Counted from the stretch's first letter, positions 9,750 to 19,260 are shown. The stretch: 64,000 nt of DNA from Colwellia sp. MB3u-41 (GCF_014076845.1 NZ_JACGUT010000078.1:90585-154584), one strand, 5' to 3'. Notes: generated from the letters alone by a model not told the origin. Program-made: numbers and translations.

Positions 9750-10025
9750 ATGAACAAAGGTGAATTGGTAGTAAAAATTGCTGAAAGTGCAGATATATCA
9801 CAAGCATCTGCTGGTAGAGCATTAAACAGTTTGATTGGCTCTGTAACTGAAGAATTAGCTAGTGGTGGTAATTTTGCTTTAGTTGGCTTTGGTACTTACA
9901 AGGTAAATGACCGAGCAGCTCGTACTGGTCGCAACCCTCAAACAGGTGAAGCGATCCAAATTGCTGCGGCTAAAGTACCTGCTTTTAAAGCTGGTAAAGC
10001 ATTGAAAGATGCTGTTAACGCTTAA
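9750..10025 (+). CDS. hup: HU family nucleoid protein
   Basis: Ninety-one residues with the full HU signature: [17 protein letters not shown] at the start, [22 protein letters not shown] as the beta-arm, and [17 protein letters not shown] at the end. HU dimers bend and wrap DNA and help recombination and replication. A strong ribosome site (AAGGAG) lies 9 bases before the ATG. This is probably an accessory copy carried by the island rather than the housekeeping gene, since it sits between a broken defence gene and a minus-strand operon. A palindrome that may end transcription follows about 60 bases downstream. Confidence 0.93.
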   Translation: MNKGELVVKIAESADISQASAGRALNSLIGSVTEELASGGNFALVGFGTYKVNDRAARTGRNPQTGEAIQIAAAKVPAFKAGKALKDAVNA

Positions 10026-10082
10026 TGTTAACAAGGCTATTTTGATGGTAGAATCTAGTATTGAAAAAATAAAAAAGCAAAC

Positions 10083-10121
10083 CAATCTATATATAAGTAT
10101 AAGTACTTATTATATAGATTG
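10083..10121. terminator. Probable bidirectional terminator/palindrome
   Basis: An almost perfect 39-base inverted repeat (arms about 16-17 bases, AT-rich, loop of a few bases) sits between hup and the convergent minus-strand operon ending at 10139. A run AAAAAATAAAAAAG-like stretch precedes it. The stem is AT-rich, so its strength as an intrinsic terminator is uncertain; a protein-binding palindrome is possible. Confidence 0.45.
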
Positions 10122-10138
10122 TAAGTCAACACTATGAA

Positions 10139-12100
10139 TTAAAAAGTGTTTAAGTGAGTGGTTTCCGACTTTATTTTACGAACTAATGTATCATCATATG
10201 GGTAGCGACTTTTATCTAAACTATTTAAAGTTTGCATCTGACTATCTAATTCATCTAAGTCAATCGATGCTTCTTTCAATATTTGAGCAACCCTTATCGG
10301 TTCGATGTTGTTTTGGTTAAATATTTGGATTAATCGCCATACATCTACAATATCATTACTGATTCGTCCAATCGTATCTTTGATGGTAGGGGAGCTAGAC
10401 TCTGTAAAGAAAGAGTTAGTTTCAACTAAACCATTCCAAATAATTCTTCTCATCATTATTTGATTAAATAGAGAGTCGATTCCATCCCTATCAATGAAAT
10501 AATTAATCTCTCTCATTTCGTTAACTGCTTCAAACAGGCTCGTATATAAAAAATTACCTGACCTGCGCGATATGTCATTATTATCTCCCTTTAAAAAATC
10601 CAGTATTCCAATTCCAAAATATAAAAAAGATAATAATATTCTGTGAGCGGTAGTACTGTCATCGTATTTACTTTTACTATTTCCATCAGGGTAACCAAAC
10701 TCAACGATGTCCTTTATGGATTGTAAATTTATCCAAGTATTTAACCATAATTCATCAGGATTTTTTTCTTGAGAAATAGGATAAGATAAACAATATGCAA
10801 CTGTTGGAATATTGTCAGATAGCGGAATAAACATTTTTACATTGTTTTTTAATTTTTCACCTTCTTCATTATTCCATGAGTTAACCGTTACTTTCCATAG
10901 GTCGATGAAATCACTTACATCGACTTTAGAGGTATATTTTTTCTGAAAATAATGGGATTTCAAGGCGGTATAACTCCATGACTCCCAACTCATAGCATCA
11001 TTAGGAAGTGATGATTGTGATATCTCATCTCGCAGTACTTTTCCTATTTCATCTATGAGTACAGCATCTAAATATGCTGAAGAGAATATGTCAGATTCAT
11101 CGTGATCATTTTCAATAAGTATGTTTCTCATTAACCATGCGGACCAACGCTTAAAAATAGGGGTAGAATCATCACGTTTGTTTATGAGTTCAACAACTTC
11201 CTTTGCTAATTCAGTAATATTATTTTTTGCTTCTGTTATCTGAGTTTGCTCTGGATTGTGTCTCGGTATTGAGTGAGAGACATTATTAATATTGTTATAT
11301 GCTGTAACAAGTAACAGTGGAAATATCGGGGACTGATTCCAGCTACTGTCTTCATTAAAAGCTGGAGGGGATATAATCACTATATTGGCCCATGATTCAT
11401 ACTTGAAATCAGTTCCTATTGACCAAAAAACAGACTGGATAAAGAATGGATTAGAGCTAGAGGATATTTGATTGATGAATTCATTTATATTTAATTTGAA
11501 TAATAGCCTTAACAATGTCGATTCATCTTCATATGAGTTCATTTCATTGTGTCTAAGCCCCCACCATAATTGCTCTAACTTATTTTCCTCCCTACACCAA
11601 TAATTTTTATTATTAAGTCTTGCTTCATTTTTACGTTCAGATATTGATGGAAGGCCATTGTTGGATAAAGAACTAATGGCATCTTTTGCTAAGTCGATAA
11701 ATGAATTAGCTGCACAGTAGTTATTCTCTATACAATAAATAATAGTATCGTACAAATAGTTCTCTATATACCAAGAGTTATACGAGATTTGCTTTACATA
11801 GTTCCAGCTAACCAAAGTTGGTTCATTAGATAAGGAAAGGGAACAAACATAGGTTATTAAAAGATCTTGATAATCTTTTTGGCTATTTAAGCCTAAAGAT
11901 TCAATGACTTTATATGCTTCCACCCTTAGTTCTTCAGTAGAGGCAATTTTTTTTTCAATAATAGAGGTTAAACCTGTAAGTTCTTCAATAAAATTGCTGA
12001 GTTTATGTAACTCTGTCAACTCAGTTTTCGGATCTAAATGATCATCATTATATGTTTGATTTTCAAAGTTTAGTTTTTCACTTGGCCACTTAATAGTCAT
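10139..12100 (-). CDS. Large helical protein of unknown function, third gene of a PLD-like operon
   Basis: About 653 residues, rich in Trp, Asn and acidic residues, with no catalytic motif that I can recognise and no membrane segment. It looks helical throughout, like a solenoid or scaffold. I chose the ATG at 12100, which overlaps the upstream stop by 11 bases. An ATG further upstream (12163) would overlap the neighbour by 74 bases and is less likely. It is the last gene of a tightly overlapping minus-strand operon with two phospholipase-D-like proteins, so it probably partners them. Its stop faces the hup gene across a palindrome. Confidence 0.7.
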   Translation of the reverse strand: MTIKWPSEKLNFENQTYNDDHLDPKTELTELHKLSNFIEELTGLTSIIEKKIASTEELRVEAYKVIESLGLNSQKDYQDLLITYVCSLSLSNEPTLVSWNYVKQISYNSWYIENYLYDTIIYCIENNYCAANSFIDLAKDAISSLSNNGLPSISERKNEARLNNKNYWCREENKLEQLWWGLRHNEMNSYEDESTLLRLLFKLNINEFINQISSSSNPFFIQSVFWSIGTDFKYESWANIVIISPPAFNEDSSWNQSPIFPLLLVTAYNNINNVSHSIPRHNPEQTQITEAKNNITELAKEVVELINKRDDSTPIFKRWSAWLMRNILIENDHDESDIFSSAYLDAVLIDEIGKVLRDEISQSSLPNDAMSWESWSYTALKSHYFQKKYTSKVDVSDFIDLWKVTVNSWNNEEGEKLKNNVKMFIPLSDNIPTVAYCLSYPISQEKNPDELWLNTWINLQSIKDIVEFGYPDGNSKSKYDDSTTAHRILLSFLYFGIGILDFLKGDNNDISRRSGNFLYTSLFEAVNEMREINYFIDRDGIDSLFNQIMMRRIIWNGLVETNSFFTESSSPTIKDTIGRISNDIVDVWRLIQIFNQNNIEPIRVAQILKEASIDLDELDSQMQTLNSLDKSRYPYDDTLVRKIKSETTHLNTF

Positions 12101-12773
12101 TGTTTTTTTTACCCATAATAGCGTCACCTTGCCATGCAAGGTTAAAAAAATCGATTGCGCCATGCTTTACGGCATCCCAACCTCGTGTGACAGCACTTAC
12201 TTGAGAATGGAAACCACCAACAGTTGCTCCAAAATGCCATAACTCACTATCGATGATTGCGAACCTATCATGTATATAATTAAAATGGGTTAGAAGAGTA
12301 AATTTTATTTTTATTTGGCATTTATTACTGGGAGTCCTACCTGAATTTATCGCATCAGAAAGAGCTTCAAACTCTTTATTTATATCTTCGTTTGTTGCGG
12401 TATCGGGATCTTCATTATTGCATTTAGTTAAGATTCTAATATCGAATGCATCCATTGAATCAATTAGAAACCAATTAATTATTTTATCTAAACGAGCTTG
12501 TTTAGATTCTTTGTCTTTATCAGGGTTAAAAAAGTAAGCATCTATGATCAATACTCGTTTTTTTGCACGTGATACTTCAAAAGAAAACGTATTCAGATGA
12601 TTTATAGTCTTAGAGTTATTTCTTGCTCGTATAGCTGCAATTCCGGGAAATTTACTTAGGTCACCATTGGGCTGATCACCATAGCCCACTTGTGCTGGCC
12701 ACAGCATCTCCTTTTCTAGCTTATCCATAGCAGGAGAAGGAGGTGTAACTGTTATTCCTATATTTGGCCTCAT
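12090..12773 (-). CDS. Phospholipase-D-like protein with a single HxD(R)F-type motif
   Basis: A 227-residue protein whose C-terminal half contains FNYIHDRFAIIDSELWHFGATVGG. This matches the PLD-superfamily pattern in which the catalytic His is followed by D/K-RF and then Gly-rich strands. Upstream strands (KKRVLIIDAYFFNP and DIRILTKC) fit a PLD/nuclease Rossmann-like core. One motif means it would need to dimerise, or pair with the first gene of the operon, which carries a similar motif. It starts by a 4-base ATGA overlap with the upstream stop. PLD nucleases are common in defence systems, but the substrate here is unknown. Confidence 0.68.
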   Translation of the reverse strand: MRPNIGITVTPPSPAMDKLEKEMLWPAQVGYGDQPNGDLSKFPGIAAIRARNNSKTINHLNTFSFEVSRAKKRVLIIDAYFFNPDKDKESKQARLDKIINWFLIDSMDAFDIRILTKCNNEDPDTATNEDINKEFEALSDAINSGRTPSNKCQIKIKFTLLTHFNYIHDRFAIIDSELWHFGATVGGFHSQVSAVTRGWDAVKHGAIDFFNLAWQGDAIMGKKNNDY

Positions 12774-14392
12774 TTATCACCTTTATTTAACGCTTTTCTT
12801 TTTTTGTAATAACTATCAAAACTCTCAGATTTTTTATGAATAGATGCTAATTCTTCTAAAACAGAATCTGGGTCAGGTAGCTTTATAATCATAGATGCAC
12901 GATCTCCAAGAGTATTGAGGGAATTTCCCATGAACCACACATCATCATCAACTACTAGGAATCTATCATGTAACTCAGGTTTCTTTCCAGCTAACACATT
13001 GACTTTAAGATTGATTTCTTTTTTTATTTCTTCGAGCTGAGTTCTAAAAACATCAAGTTTACTTGTGTGAAGATTGCCGTTTGGTATTTCTGTAGCTTGT
13101 TCAGGAGTATTTTTATTTTCAAATGTTAACCTAGATGTAAATATTTCAACACCTACAGAATCAGAGTTAACAGCTAACAAAAATTGTGGCATTTGAAGTA
13201 CGCCAAAATATGGATCTGCAATCATAACTCGTGATTTAGCACGCCCAATCTTAGATCTAATAAAATTCATAGCCTCATGTCTACTATTTTTACCAAACCA
13301 TTTTTGATCGGCATTTTTTCCATTTACTTTGTTATCTCGTAATGCCGCAGCCCTTCCAACTCTTATATTTACATTTATTGGGACTTTATTTTCACCAAAT
13401 GTACTCTTTTTTTCATTGCTTACTTTATTAACAGTGTATTTAGATTCTGGTGAATTTGGTGACTCACCAATTGGAACTCGAACGTCACGAATTTCATTTA
13501 CAATGCCCATATTAAAATTCATGCTTCTTAGAAAACTAGAAGGAGGCAGAGAAGTTAATATTCCGTGTATTGGGTGAGTTACGACATACCCATATTTACC
13601 AACACAAGTACCTTTTCTAATATTGACTATTCCATTTATGGGAATATCAATTGTATCAAAGTTAGTCAATAAATTTGATTGTTCATCAAATGTGGTTAGC
13701 TTTAACCCTTCTAAAGTTTTTCCTGGTCGAGGAACAAAGCGATACAGTATATGCTCTTCATCTTGGTCTGATATGAGGAAATTTTCTACGTTCTTAATAA
13801 TGGGGTCTAAAACGATAAGAGCAAAACTACCAAGGTATTCAGGGTACTCTTTAAGATTAATATTAAGGCGCTTTGTTATGAAATCAATAGCATCATCGTT
13901 CTCTAAAAAAGACATAAAGCCTGTTTGAGAGCCGAATCTACGATGTATTCTTGCCGAGGTATTACCAACAAAAGGAGAAGGATGCGATGTACGTTTACCA
14001 TAAAATAATGTATCTTCAACAGGCAAGCCTAATACTGGCCAAACAGGATCATCTATAAGCTTTTCGACCACTATTGCGGTTCCATCTCCTCTGATTTTAT
14101 CTTCTTCACTATATGGTATTGGTGTTTGAGGATCTTTATCTAAGCTCCGATACCATTTGATTGCTTCATAAGCGGTCATAACTATTCTTCGATAGTATAA
14201 TTTTTCAATATTTCTTCTAATTGTGAACGTATCTACATCCAACATTGGAGCTGGTCTACTCCGACCTTTAGGGAGAAGCCTTACAGTAGAAAAAACAGGG
14301 AAACTACCTTTTTTTCCCTTTACTGTTACTGTGGCTAATCGTACTTCGGCCCATTCGAAATCTTCTAAAAATTGTAATTCATCAATATTCAT
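12770..14392 (-). CDS. Two-part protein with C-terminal PLD-like domain, first gene of the operon
   Basis: 540 residues. The first 300 form a domain rich in beta strands that I cannot name; the layout recalls proteins annotated as 'VPA1262 family', but I cannot verify that. The C-terminal 200 residues are PLD-like: SRVMIADPYFGVLQMPQFL, then ELHDRFLVVDDDVWFMGNS and a Ser/Asn-rich close. The HDRF motif is shared with the following gene, so the two may form one active site or a pair of related enzymes. The 420 bases upstream hold its promoter region. This three-gene set (strand-rich PLD protein, short PLD protein, large helical protein) sits between defence loci and is a candidate defence operon. 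Confidence 0.7.
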   Translation of the reverse strand: MNIDELQFLEDFEWAEVRLATVTVKGKKGSFPVFSTVRLLPKGRSRPAPMLDVDTFTIRRNIEKLYYRRIVMTAYEAIKWYRSLDKDPQTPIPYSEEDKIRGDGTAIVVEKLIDDPVWPVLGLPVEDTLFYGKRTSHPSPFVGNTSARIHRRFGSQTGFMSFLENDDAIDFITKRLNINLKEYPEYLGSFALIVLDPIIKNVENFLISDQDEEHILYRFVPRPGKTLEGLKLTTFDEQSNLLTNFDTIDIPINGIVNIRKGTCVGKYGYVVTHPIHGILTSLPPSSFLRSMNFNMGIVNEIRDVRVPIGESPNSPESKYTVNKVSNEKKSTFGENKVPINVNIRVGRAAALRDNKVNGKNADQKWFGKNSRHEAMNFIRSKIGRAKSRVMIADPYFGVLQMPQFLLAVNSDSVGVEIFTSRLTFENKNTPEQATEIPNGNLHTSKLDVFRTQLEEIKKEINLKVNVLAGKKPELHDRFLVVDDDVWFMGNSLNTLGDRASMIIKLPDPDSVLEELASIHKKSESFDSYYKKRKALNKGDK

Positions 14393-14505
14393 AGGTAACC
14401 ATTTTAATATGAGTTTAAGTGTCTATCGTAATACAAATATTTTTTGTGAGTCATGTAAGGATATATTCAAATTATCATCTGAAATTTTTAATCACATGTC
14501 TATAA

Positions 14506-14703
14506 AAATCTATTATATTCAATTACCTTTCGTGGCGTAAACAACTTAATCATACTGTACCTAAGTCCTTTAAAATTCGTAATATTATAGAAAACTTCTT
14601 TGGGAAGCATGGTACATACCAAGACACGAGTGATGAGGTTATTAAATACAGTATCAATGGTAAAGCTTATAATGGAAAAATTTTAAAATACGAGCTTGTA
14701 TAA
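14506..14703 (+). pseudogene. Possible 3' relic of a small gene in the 14.39-14.82 kb gap
   Basis: The 420-base gap between the divergent PLD operon and the secreted MBL gene contains an open stretch with no start codon, ending ...NGKAYNGKILKYELV then TAA. Its residue pattern looks protein-like, with FKIRNIIENFFGKHGTYQ in the middle. I cannot identify it. It could also be chance in AT-rich DNA. The rest of the gap holds nothing I can name beyond space for two divergent promoters. Confidence 0.25.
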
Positions 14704-14818
14704 AAGCTAGGGACTACCTTTATAAAAGAAACTAAATATGGCAAAGTAAGATAATTGTTGCTTATTATTTGTACATGTTGGAATATGTAATTAACAAATA
14801 ACATGGATGTAATTGATT

Positions 14819-15952
14819 ATGTTTAAATCTAATATATTAGTGTTTAGCTTTGCAATCATAGTATCTCTTTCTGCTTTTGCTAACATTGCCATAACACCAG
14901 TTCATTCTATTAATGAAATCCCCCATACAGCACCATTAAAAGGTAAGTACCGTTTACACTTGCTTGATGTGGGTACTGGACTATCTATCCTTATTCAAGG
15001 ACATGATTGGAATTTACTCTACGATGCTGGATCTGCTGATGATAAATCAGGTAATCAAAAAAATGGAAATTCACATAGCAGAGTCGTATCTTATTTGTAC
15101 AAAGCGATTGGGAAGTCTGGTGTGAAAAGCTGCCAACCTGCGGAAGATGGATGGAGTGGGCATACTGGCTTAACTCAAAAGACAATTGATTACGTATTTT
15201 TATCACATCCCCATGAAGACCATGGCGTAATGCTGGATGATATACTTGAGTGTTATCAAGCTAATAACATCTATGACTCAGGTCGCATCAATAACACAGT
15301 TTTTTATAGACGTTTTATTGAGAGAGTGTCTGAAGAAGTCGGTGCAAAATATAAAACAGCAAAAGTACCAGCAGCTAATAAAAAAGTAAAAATTAAAGGA
15401 AAAGTAATAGATCTAGGCAATGCTAATTGGGAACAATTTAAAGTGTTGGATGTTGTCCATCTTGATGATTCTGCATTTTTTACTATTTTACATGCGAACG
15501 GTACATCTCATGAGAGTGACCCAAATAGCAATTCAATTGTGATTAGATTAGATCTAGGTGATGTTTCAGTTCTTTTGGTTGGTGATGCTGAATCAGGCCC
15601 AAGAAAAATTCCTTCAGCAGATCTTGATGGTCTTGAAAAAGAGCTTTTTGATAATTTCAAAGACTTGATTGATACCGATATATTACAAGTTGGACACCAT
15701 GGAAGTTTAACATCCTCAAGAACTAAATTTATAGAAGCAGTCTCCCCCCAAATAGCATTAATTTCGGCTGGACCTAAAAAATACGGTTCAGTTGTATTAC
15801 CTGATGAAGCTGTTGTTGAGTCACTAGAATTTCAAGGCATTCACATATTACGAACTGATGCATATGATGGCGAAATCTGTCCAGTAAAGAATAAAGTTGG
15901 TAGGGATGATAACCGTTCTGGTGGTTGTGCTAATTTTATACTGGAATGGTAA
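14819..15952 (+). CDS. Exported ComEC-like metallo-beta-lactamase-fold hydrolase
   Basis: About 377 residues with a clear Sec signal peptide (ILVFSFAIIVSLSAFA). The MBL core follows: LHLLDVGTGLSILIQ, the metal motif SHPHEDHG near residue 133, NSIVIRLDLGDVSVLLVGDAE, and VGHHGSLTSSRTKF, the typical end of the stand-alone ComEC/Rec2 C-terminal-domain type. Relatives are nucleases or phosphoesterases; here the enzyme would act in the periplasm. A TTG six bases upstream is an alternative start; the ATG at 14819 is better placed behind GGAT. Two further genes follow closely, ending with a probable outer-membrane protein, so the set may act at the cell envelope. Confidence 0.8.
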   Translation: MFKSNILVFSFAIIVSLSAFANIAITPVHSINEIPHTAPLKGKYRLHLLDVGTGLSILIQGHDWNLLYDAGSADDKSGNQKNGNSHSRVVSYLYKAIGKSGVKSCQPAEDGWSGHTGLTQKTIDYVFLSHPHEDHGVMLDDILECYQANNIYDSGRINNTVFYRRFIERVSEEVGAKYKTAKVPAANKKVKIKGKVIDLGNANWEQFKVLDVVHLDDSAFFTILHANGTSHESDPNSNSIVIRLDLGDVSVLLVGDAESGPRKIPSADLDGLEKELFDNFKDLIDTDILQVGHHGSLTSSRTKFIEAVSPQIALISAGPKKYGSVVLPDEAVVESLEFQGIHILRTDAYDGEICPVKNKVGRDDNRSGGCANFILEW

Positions 15953-16013
15953 AAAAATCGTTTTATTACTTCTAAAATATATAGTTTAAATTTAATGAAA
16001 AGGATATCAGTTT

Positions 16014-16304
16014 ATGACTACTAAATTTATAAAGTTCGAATTCAAATCAAGTGATATTGATCAGTACAGTCTTATTATTCAAAAATCTAACGATGATGAT
16101 TTTCATGAGGAAATGGTATCGAATCCACATACCTTTTCTTTAGAGTCTGATGTTGAATATGTTTATATGCTAAGAGTTGTTGGCAATTCAGGTGACAAAT
16201 GTGAATTAGTTATCAGTGGTGCAAGCAAGGCTAGAACACCTGTAAAAAGAAAGATAAATGCTGGGCAAAATAGCGATACATATTTAGATCTGTTGATTGC
16301 ATAG
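16014..16304 (+). CDS. Small unknown cytoplasmic protein
   Basis: Ninety-six residues, no signal peptide or membrane segment, alternating strand-like pattern (SLIIQKSND, YVYMLRVVG, CELVISGAS), suggesting a small beta-sandwich. The ATG follows AAAGGATAT. It lies 61 bases after the exported MBL gene and only 12 bases before the next gene, so it is very likely co-transcribed with both. I do not recognise the family and give no function. Confidence 0.6.
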   Translation: MTTKFIKFEFKSSDIDQYSLIIQKSNDDDFHEEMVSNPHTFSLESDVEYVYMLRVVGNSGDKCELVISGASKARTPVKRKINAGQNSDTYLDLLIA

Positions 16305-16316
16305 GGAGGATTAATA

Positions 16317-17330
16317 ATGAAACATGGAATATCAATAGGTTTTATCATTTCTTTAATATCACTCCCAAATTATGCAGCAGATAGTGATGCTGTGTCTTTG
16401 GGTAATGCACTAAATTCGGTTGGACAAGCTAAGGTCGATAATATTACCTCTGGCAGTGGTAGTTCATTCGAGTTAACTGCTGGAGAAAAGGATAAACGAG
16501 TAAGTCTTAAATGGGGTATAAGCTCTCCACAATCTGTTTTTACTACGGTATTTTCTGTTCCAGCAGATTCAGATGGAAATACAGATTTAGCTAACTTAGA
16601 TGGGTTAGCTAAATATAATAAGGTGACATTGAATTACAAGAGAACATTGTTTGCAAAGCCAACTGTTTCTTTAATTGATTTAAAGACATCTTGTGAAAAA
16701 ATTCAAAATGAATTAAATCTAAAAACTGATGAAGGCTGCGCATTAAATGATTTAATCGCTAAATATGATGATAATCCTGAAGTATTAAAGCAGTTATTAG
16801 AAATAAACTCAAAAGCTTGGGGTAAGACACCCACCATTTTCTGGGGGGGAACAGCTACTTATGGTAGTAAGAAAATGGATTATTTAGATGAGAATACATT
16901 TAAAAAAAATGATGAAACCAAATATGGTTGGTCAATCAGTGGCTACATCGGTTTATTTGAAACTCTAGATTCTGTTTGGGCATTAGAACTAAAGCGAGAA
17001 GAGTCGTATAAAGATGCAGATAATGATATCAAATGCCCTCCAAACTCAACCAATGATTTTGTTTCTTGCATATCTGGATCAATAGGCACTCCAATTAAAG
17101 AAAGTAAGAATATTATTTCTCTTCATTATAGAAAATCATTTAAGTCATTCTCTATTAGCCCAAGTATAAATTTCGATGATAAGTCGGATGAATTCGGTGT
17201 AGATATACCTGTATTTCTATTTACAAGCTCAGATAAGCAATTTGTTGGAGGGATTAATTTAGGATGGACTACTTTGGATGATGATTTCACTTTTGGAATA
17301 TTTGTCGGTAAAGCATTTTCATTTTTTTAA
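16317..17330 (+). CDS. Probable outer-membrane beta-barrel protein
   Basis: 337 residues with a signal peptide (ISIGFIISLISLPNYAA). The mature part alternates aromatic and polar residues in the strands typical of outer-membrane barrels, for example IISLHYRKSFKSFSISPSI and GGINLGWTTLDDDFTFGIF. It ends in Phe-Phe, the usual C-terminal signal for the BAM machinery. A strong ribosome site (GGGAGGA) precedes the ATG. It shares an operon with an exported MBL hydrolase and a small protein. I cannot name the family. About 300 bases without a gene follow, holding the promoter of the next locus. Confidence 0.7.
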   Translation: MKHGISIGFIISLISLPNYAADSDAVSLGNALNSVGQAKVDNITSGSGSSFELTAGEKDKRVSLKWGISSPQSVFTTVFSVPADSDGNTDLANLDGLAKYNKVTLNYKRTLFAKPTVSLIDLKTSCEKIQNELNLKTDEGCALNDLIAKYDDNPEVLKQLLEINSKAWGKTPTIFWGGTATYGSKKMDYLDENTFKKNDETKYGWSISGYIGLFETLDSVWALELKREESYKDADNDIKCPPNSTNDFVSCISGSIGTPIKESKNIISLHYRKSFKSFSISPSINFDDKSDEFGVDIPVFLFTSSDKQFVGGINLGWTTLDDDFTFGIFVGKAFSFF

Positions 17331-17572
17331 AGTGAAATTGATCAAAATTTCTTATCACTTTAAATCCATTGCTTACACTGATGTTGGCTTTATTTATGGC
17401 ATTGATTTTAACTGAAGATAATTAGTTTTCAAATATGTAACGAATAAATCAAGATACTCATTTATGTTTTATTCCTAATTAACTAACTGATTTATTAGAT
17501 ATAACACATGGATACTATTTGATTTTATATAGTTACAGCATTACATTGGGTTAAAATAAGTACAATTATTGG

Positions 17573-17601
17573 TTGACAATTAATCTGTTTGACAGAATAT
17601 T
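17573..17601 (+). promoter_or_regulatory. Candidate sigma-70 promoter for the RiPP locus
   Basis: A perfect -35 box TTGACA (17573-17578) is followed by a 17-base spacer and the weak -10 AATATT (17596-17601). A ribosome site AAGGAGAA and the ATG of the precursor gene follow at 17630. The gap from 17331 to here holds no gene. Confidence 0.5.
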
Positions 17602-17629
17602 GATTACTCAATCATAAAAGGAGAACAAA

Positions 17630-17992
17630 ATGAGTGATGAAAGCAATATAAATAATAATGATTCGGAAGACAAAATTATTGAAAAAAACCTAAAAGAGGC
17701 TATAGGTAAAGCCATCATATCAGGTTTGATATCACCTAATGAACTTGGTGGAATAGGTGGAATAGGCAAATACGGCCAAAGTGGTAGTTATAATCAAGGT
17801 AAGGGAAACTATAATCAATCAGGAGGAGGGAACTATAAACAAACCGGAGGCGGAGACTACACGCAATCTAAGAGAGTTGTGAATTCTGACTTGATAAATA
17901 TTGATCCAGGGCTAAGTAATATAAATCCAGACGCAATAGATTTTGAAAAACTAGAAAGAATGATAAGAGCTGGTGTATTAAATAAAGGATAA
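17630..17992 (+). CDS. Putative RiPP precursor with five Tyr-x-Gln motifs (triceptide-type)
   Basis: 120 residues, cytoplasmic, in three parts. Residues 1-40 are an acidic, helical leader (IIEKNLKEAIGKAIISG). Residues about 40-80 are Gly-rich and contain five motifs: Y48-G-Q, Y54-N-Q, Y61-N-Q, Y69-K-Q and Y77-T-Q, separated by Gly, Ser and Asn. Residues 83-120 form a follower-like tail (PDAIDFEKLERMIRAGV). A radical SAM/SPASM gene starts 41 bases downstream. Known triceptide maturases crosslink an aromatic residue to the residue two positions later, so Tyr-x-Gln repeats fit as substrates. The product, export and function are unknown; no transporter or protease is adjacent. A non-modified Gly-rich protein is the alternative. 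Confidence 0.72.
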   Translation: MSDESNINNNDSEDKIIEKNLKEAIGKAIISGLISPNELGGIGGIGKYGQSGSYNQGKGNYNQSGGGNYKQTGGGDYTQSKRVVNSDLINIDPGLSNINPDAIDFEKLERMIRAGVLNKG

Positions 17993-18033
17993 CTTTGACT
18001 AAACTAGTCAGTCTTATAAGGATTATTTTATAA

Positions 18034-19260
18034 ATGGAAATAAACGTCACAAACTATCCATCATTTCCTCAAAGCATTGATATATTAACAGGAAAAGAAC
18101 GAGTTCAAAGTATTGATAGGCTGCAAATAATATTCAAGGTAGTAGAAAGATGTAATATAAATTGTTCATATTGTTATTATTTCAATATGGGGGACGAATC
18201 AGCTTTATCACGGCCTAGTATAGTAAGTTTCGATAATGCGATTAGTATAGCTATTTGGATCGCTAAAGGTTGTGTAGAATTAAATATTAAAAATGTGGAT
18301 ATCTCATTCCATGGTGGGGAGCCTATGTTGCTGCCTATTAAGCGTTTTAAAAGTATTTGTAAAATATTGAATGATGCTATTTCAAAGTTTGCTCACTTAA
18401 CCTTATCTATTCAAACAAATGGAACAATATTAAATAAAGACTGGATAGAAATATTTGAAGAATATGAGATAAATGTTGGGTTTAGTATAGATGGATATAG
18501 GGAAGCTAATGACCGATATAGGCTTAACAAGGACGGCAGTTCAACTTTTGACATAATAGTCAAAAATATTTTGACTATTAATTCTTCAAAATCGTTGAGT
18601 TCAAAATTAAAGCTCTCCACCATTTCTGTAATCGATCCAATGAATGATTATCATAAAGTGTATAAGTTCCTACGTTCTCTAGGAATAATCGAAATGTCTT
18701 TTTTATTACCAGATAATAATGTAGATACTTTGACAGATAAGAATTTCATTGATGGTTGTGGGAGGGCAATGTTTGATGTGTTTGAAGAGTGGTTGATTGA
18801 GGATAATCCCGAAGTTACTATCCGCCATATTGAAGATGTTCTTCCTTTTTATAATATCCACGTATCTAGATCACCAGCTCAAAAAGCATCAAAAAATCAA
18901 ATATTAGTTGCTCAAAGTAACGGAAAAATAGCAGTGAATGATTCGTTTATACCTGCTTTGAATTGGTATAGAACTACCCCTGAAATCAATACGAAAGAAA
19001 AAATAATGCTTGAGTTTTTGCATGACTCTGTTTTTGATGAAATTGAATACATCATCAATTCTCCTTCAAAAGAATGTTTTTCTTGTAAGTGGTTAAAAGT
19101 GTGTGGTGGCGGAGATATGGAAAATAGATTTAGTACTAAAGATGGTTTTAATAATCCTTCAATATATTGTAATGCTTACAAAATTTACTATCAAAGTTTA
19201 GAAAAATTACTAGTGAAAAATAAATTTCCAATCGCGCTATTGCCCTTTGGTGACAACTAA
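18034..19260 (+). CDS. Radical SAM/SPASM peptide maturase
   Basis: 408 residues. The radical SAM cluster motif is C40-x3-C44-x2-C47 (CNINCSYC), followed by the GGEP motif (DISFHGGEPMLL), which contacts SAM. The C-terminal SPASM-like region has Cys348, Cys351, Cys357 and Cys379 (CFSCKWLKVCGGG, then IYCNAY) for extra iron-sulfur clusters. Such enzymes make carbon-carbon, thioether or cyclophane links in ribosomal peptides, and FxsB/GrrM-like maturases are the nearest recognised types. The precursor with Tyr-x-Gln repeats lies immediately upstream on the same strand. The stop is 8 bases from the stop of a convergent oxygenase gene. An anaerobic sulfatase-maturase role is unlikely, since no sulfatase is nearby. 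Confidence 0.86.
   Translation: MEINVTNYPSFPQSIDILTGKERVQSIDRLQIIFKVVERCNINCSYCYYFNMGDESALSRPSIVSFDNAISIAIWIAKGCVELNIKNVDISFHGGEPMLLPIKRFKSICKILNDAISKFAHLTLSIQTNGTILNKDWIEIFEEYEINVGFSIDGYREANDRYRLNKDGSSTFDIIVKNILTINSSKSLSSKLKLSTISVIDPMNDYHKVYKFLRSLGIIEMSFLLPDNNVDTLTDKNFIDGCGRAMFDVFEEWLIEDNPEVTIRHIEDVLPFYNIHVSRSPAQKASKNQILVAQSNGKIAVNDSFIPALNWYRTTPEINTKEKIMLEFLHDSVFDEIEYIINSPSKECFSCKWLKVCGGGDMENRFSTKDGFNNPSIYCNAYKIYYQSLEKLLVKNKFPIALLPFGDN

Noticed and set aside
13329..13928. Two plus-strand frames inside the 540-residue PLD-like gene
   Set aside because: They are antisense shadows; residue composition is that of a non-coding frame.
14223..14540. Plus-strand open frame across the start of the PLD operon
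   Set aside because: It runs antisense to a well-supported gene and has no ribosome site or recognisable domain.
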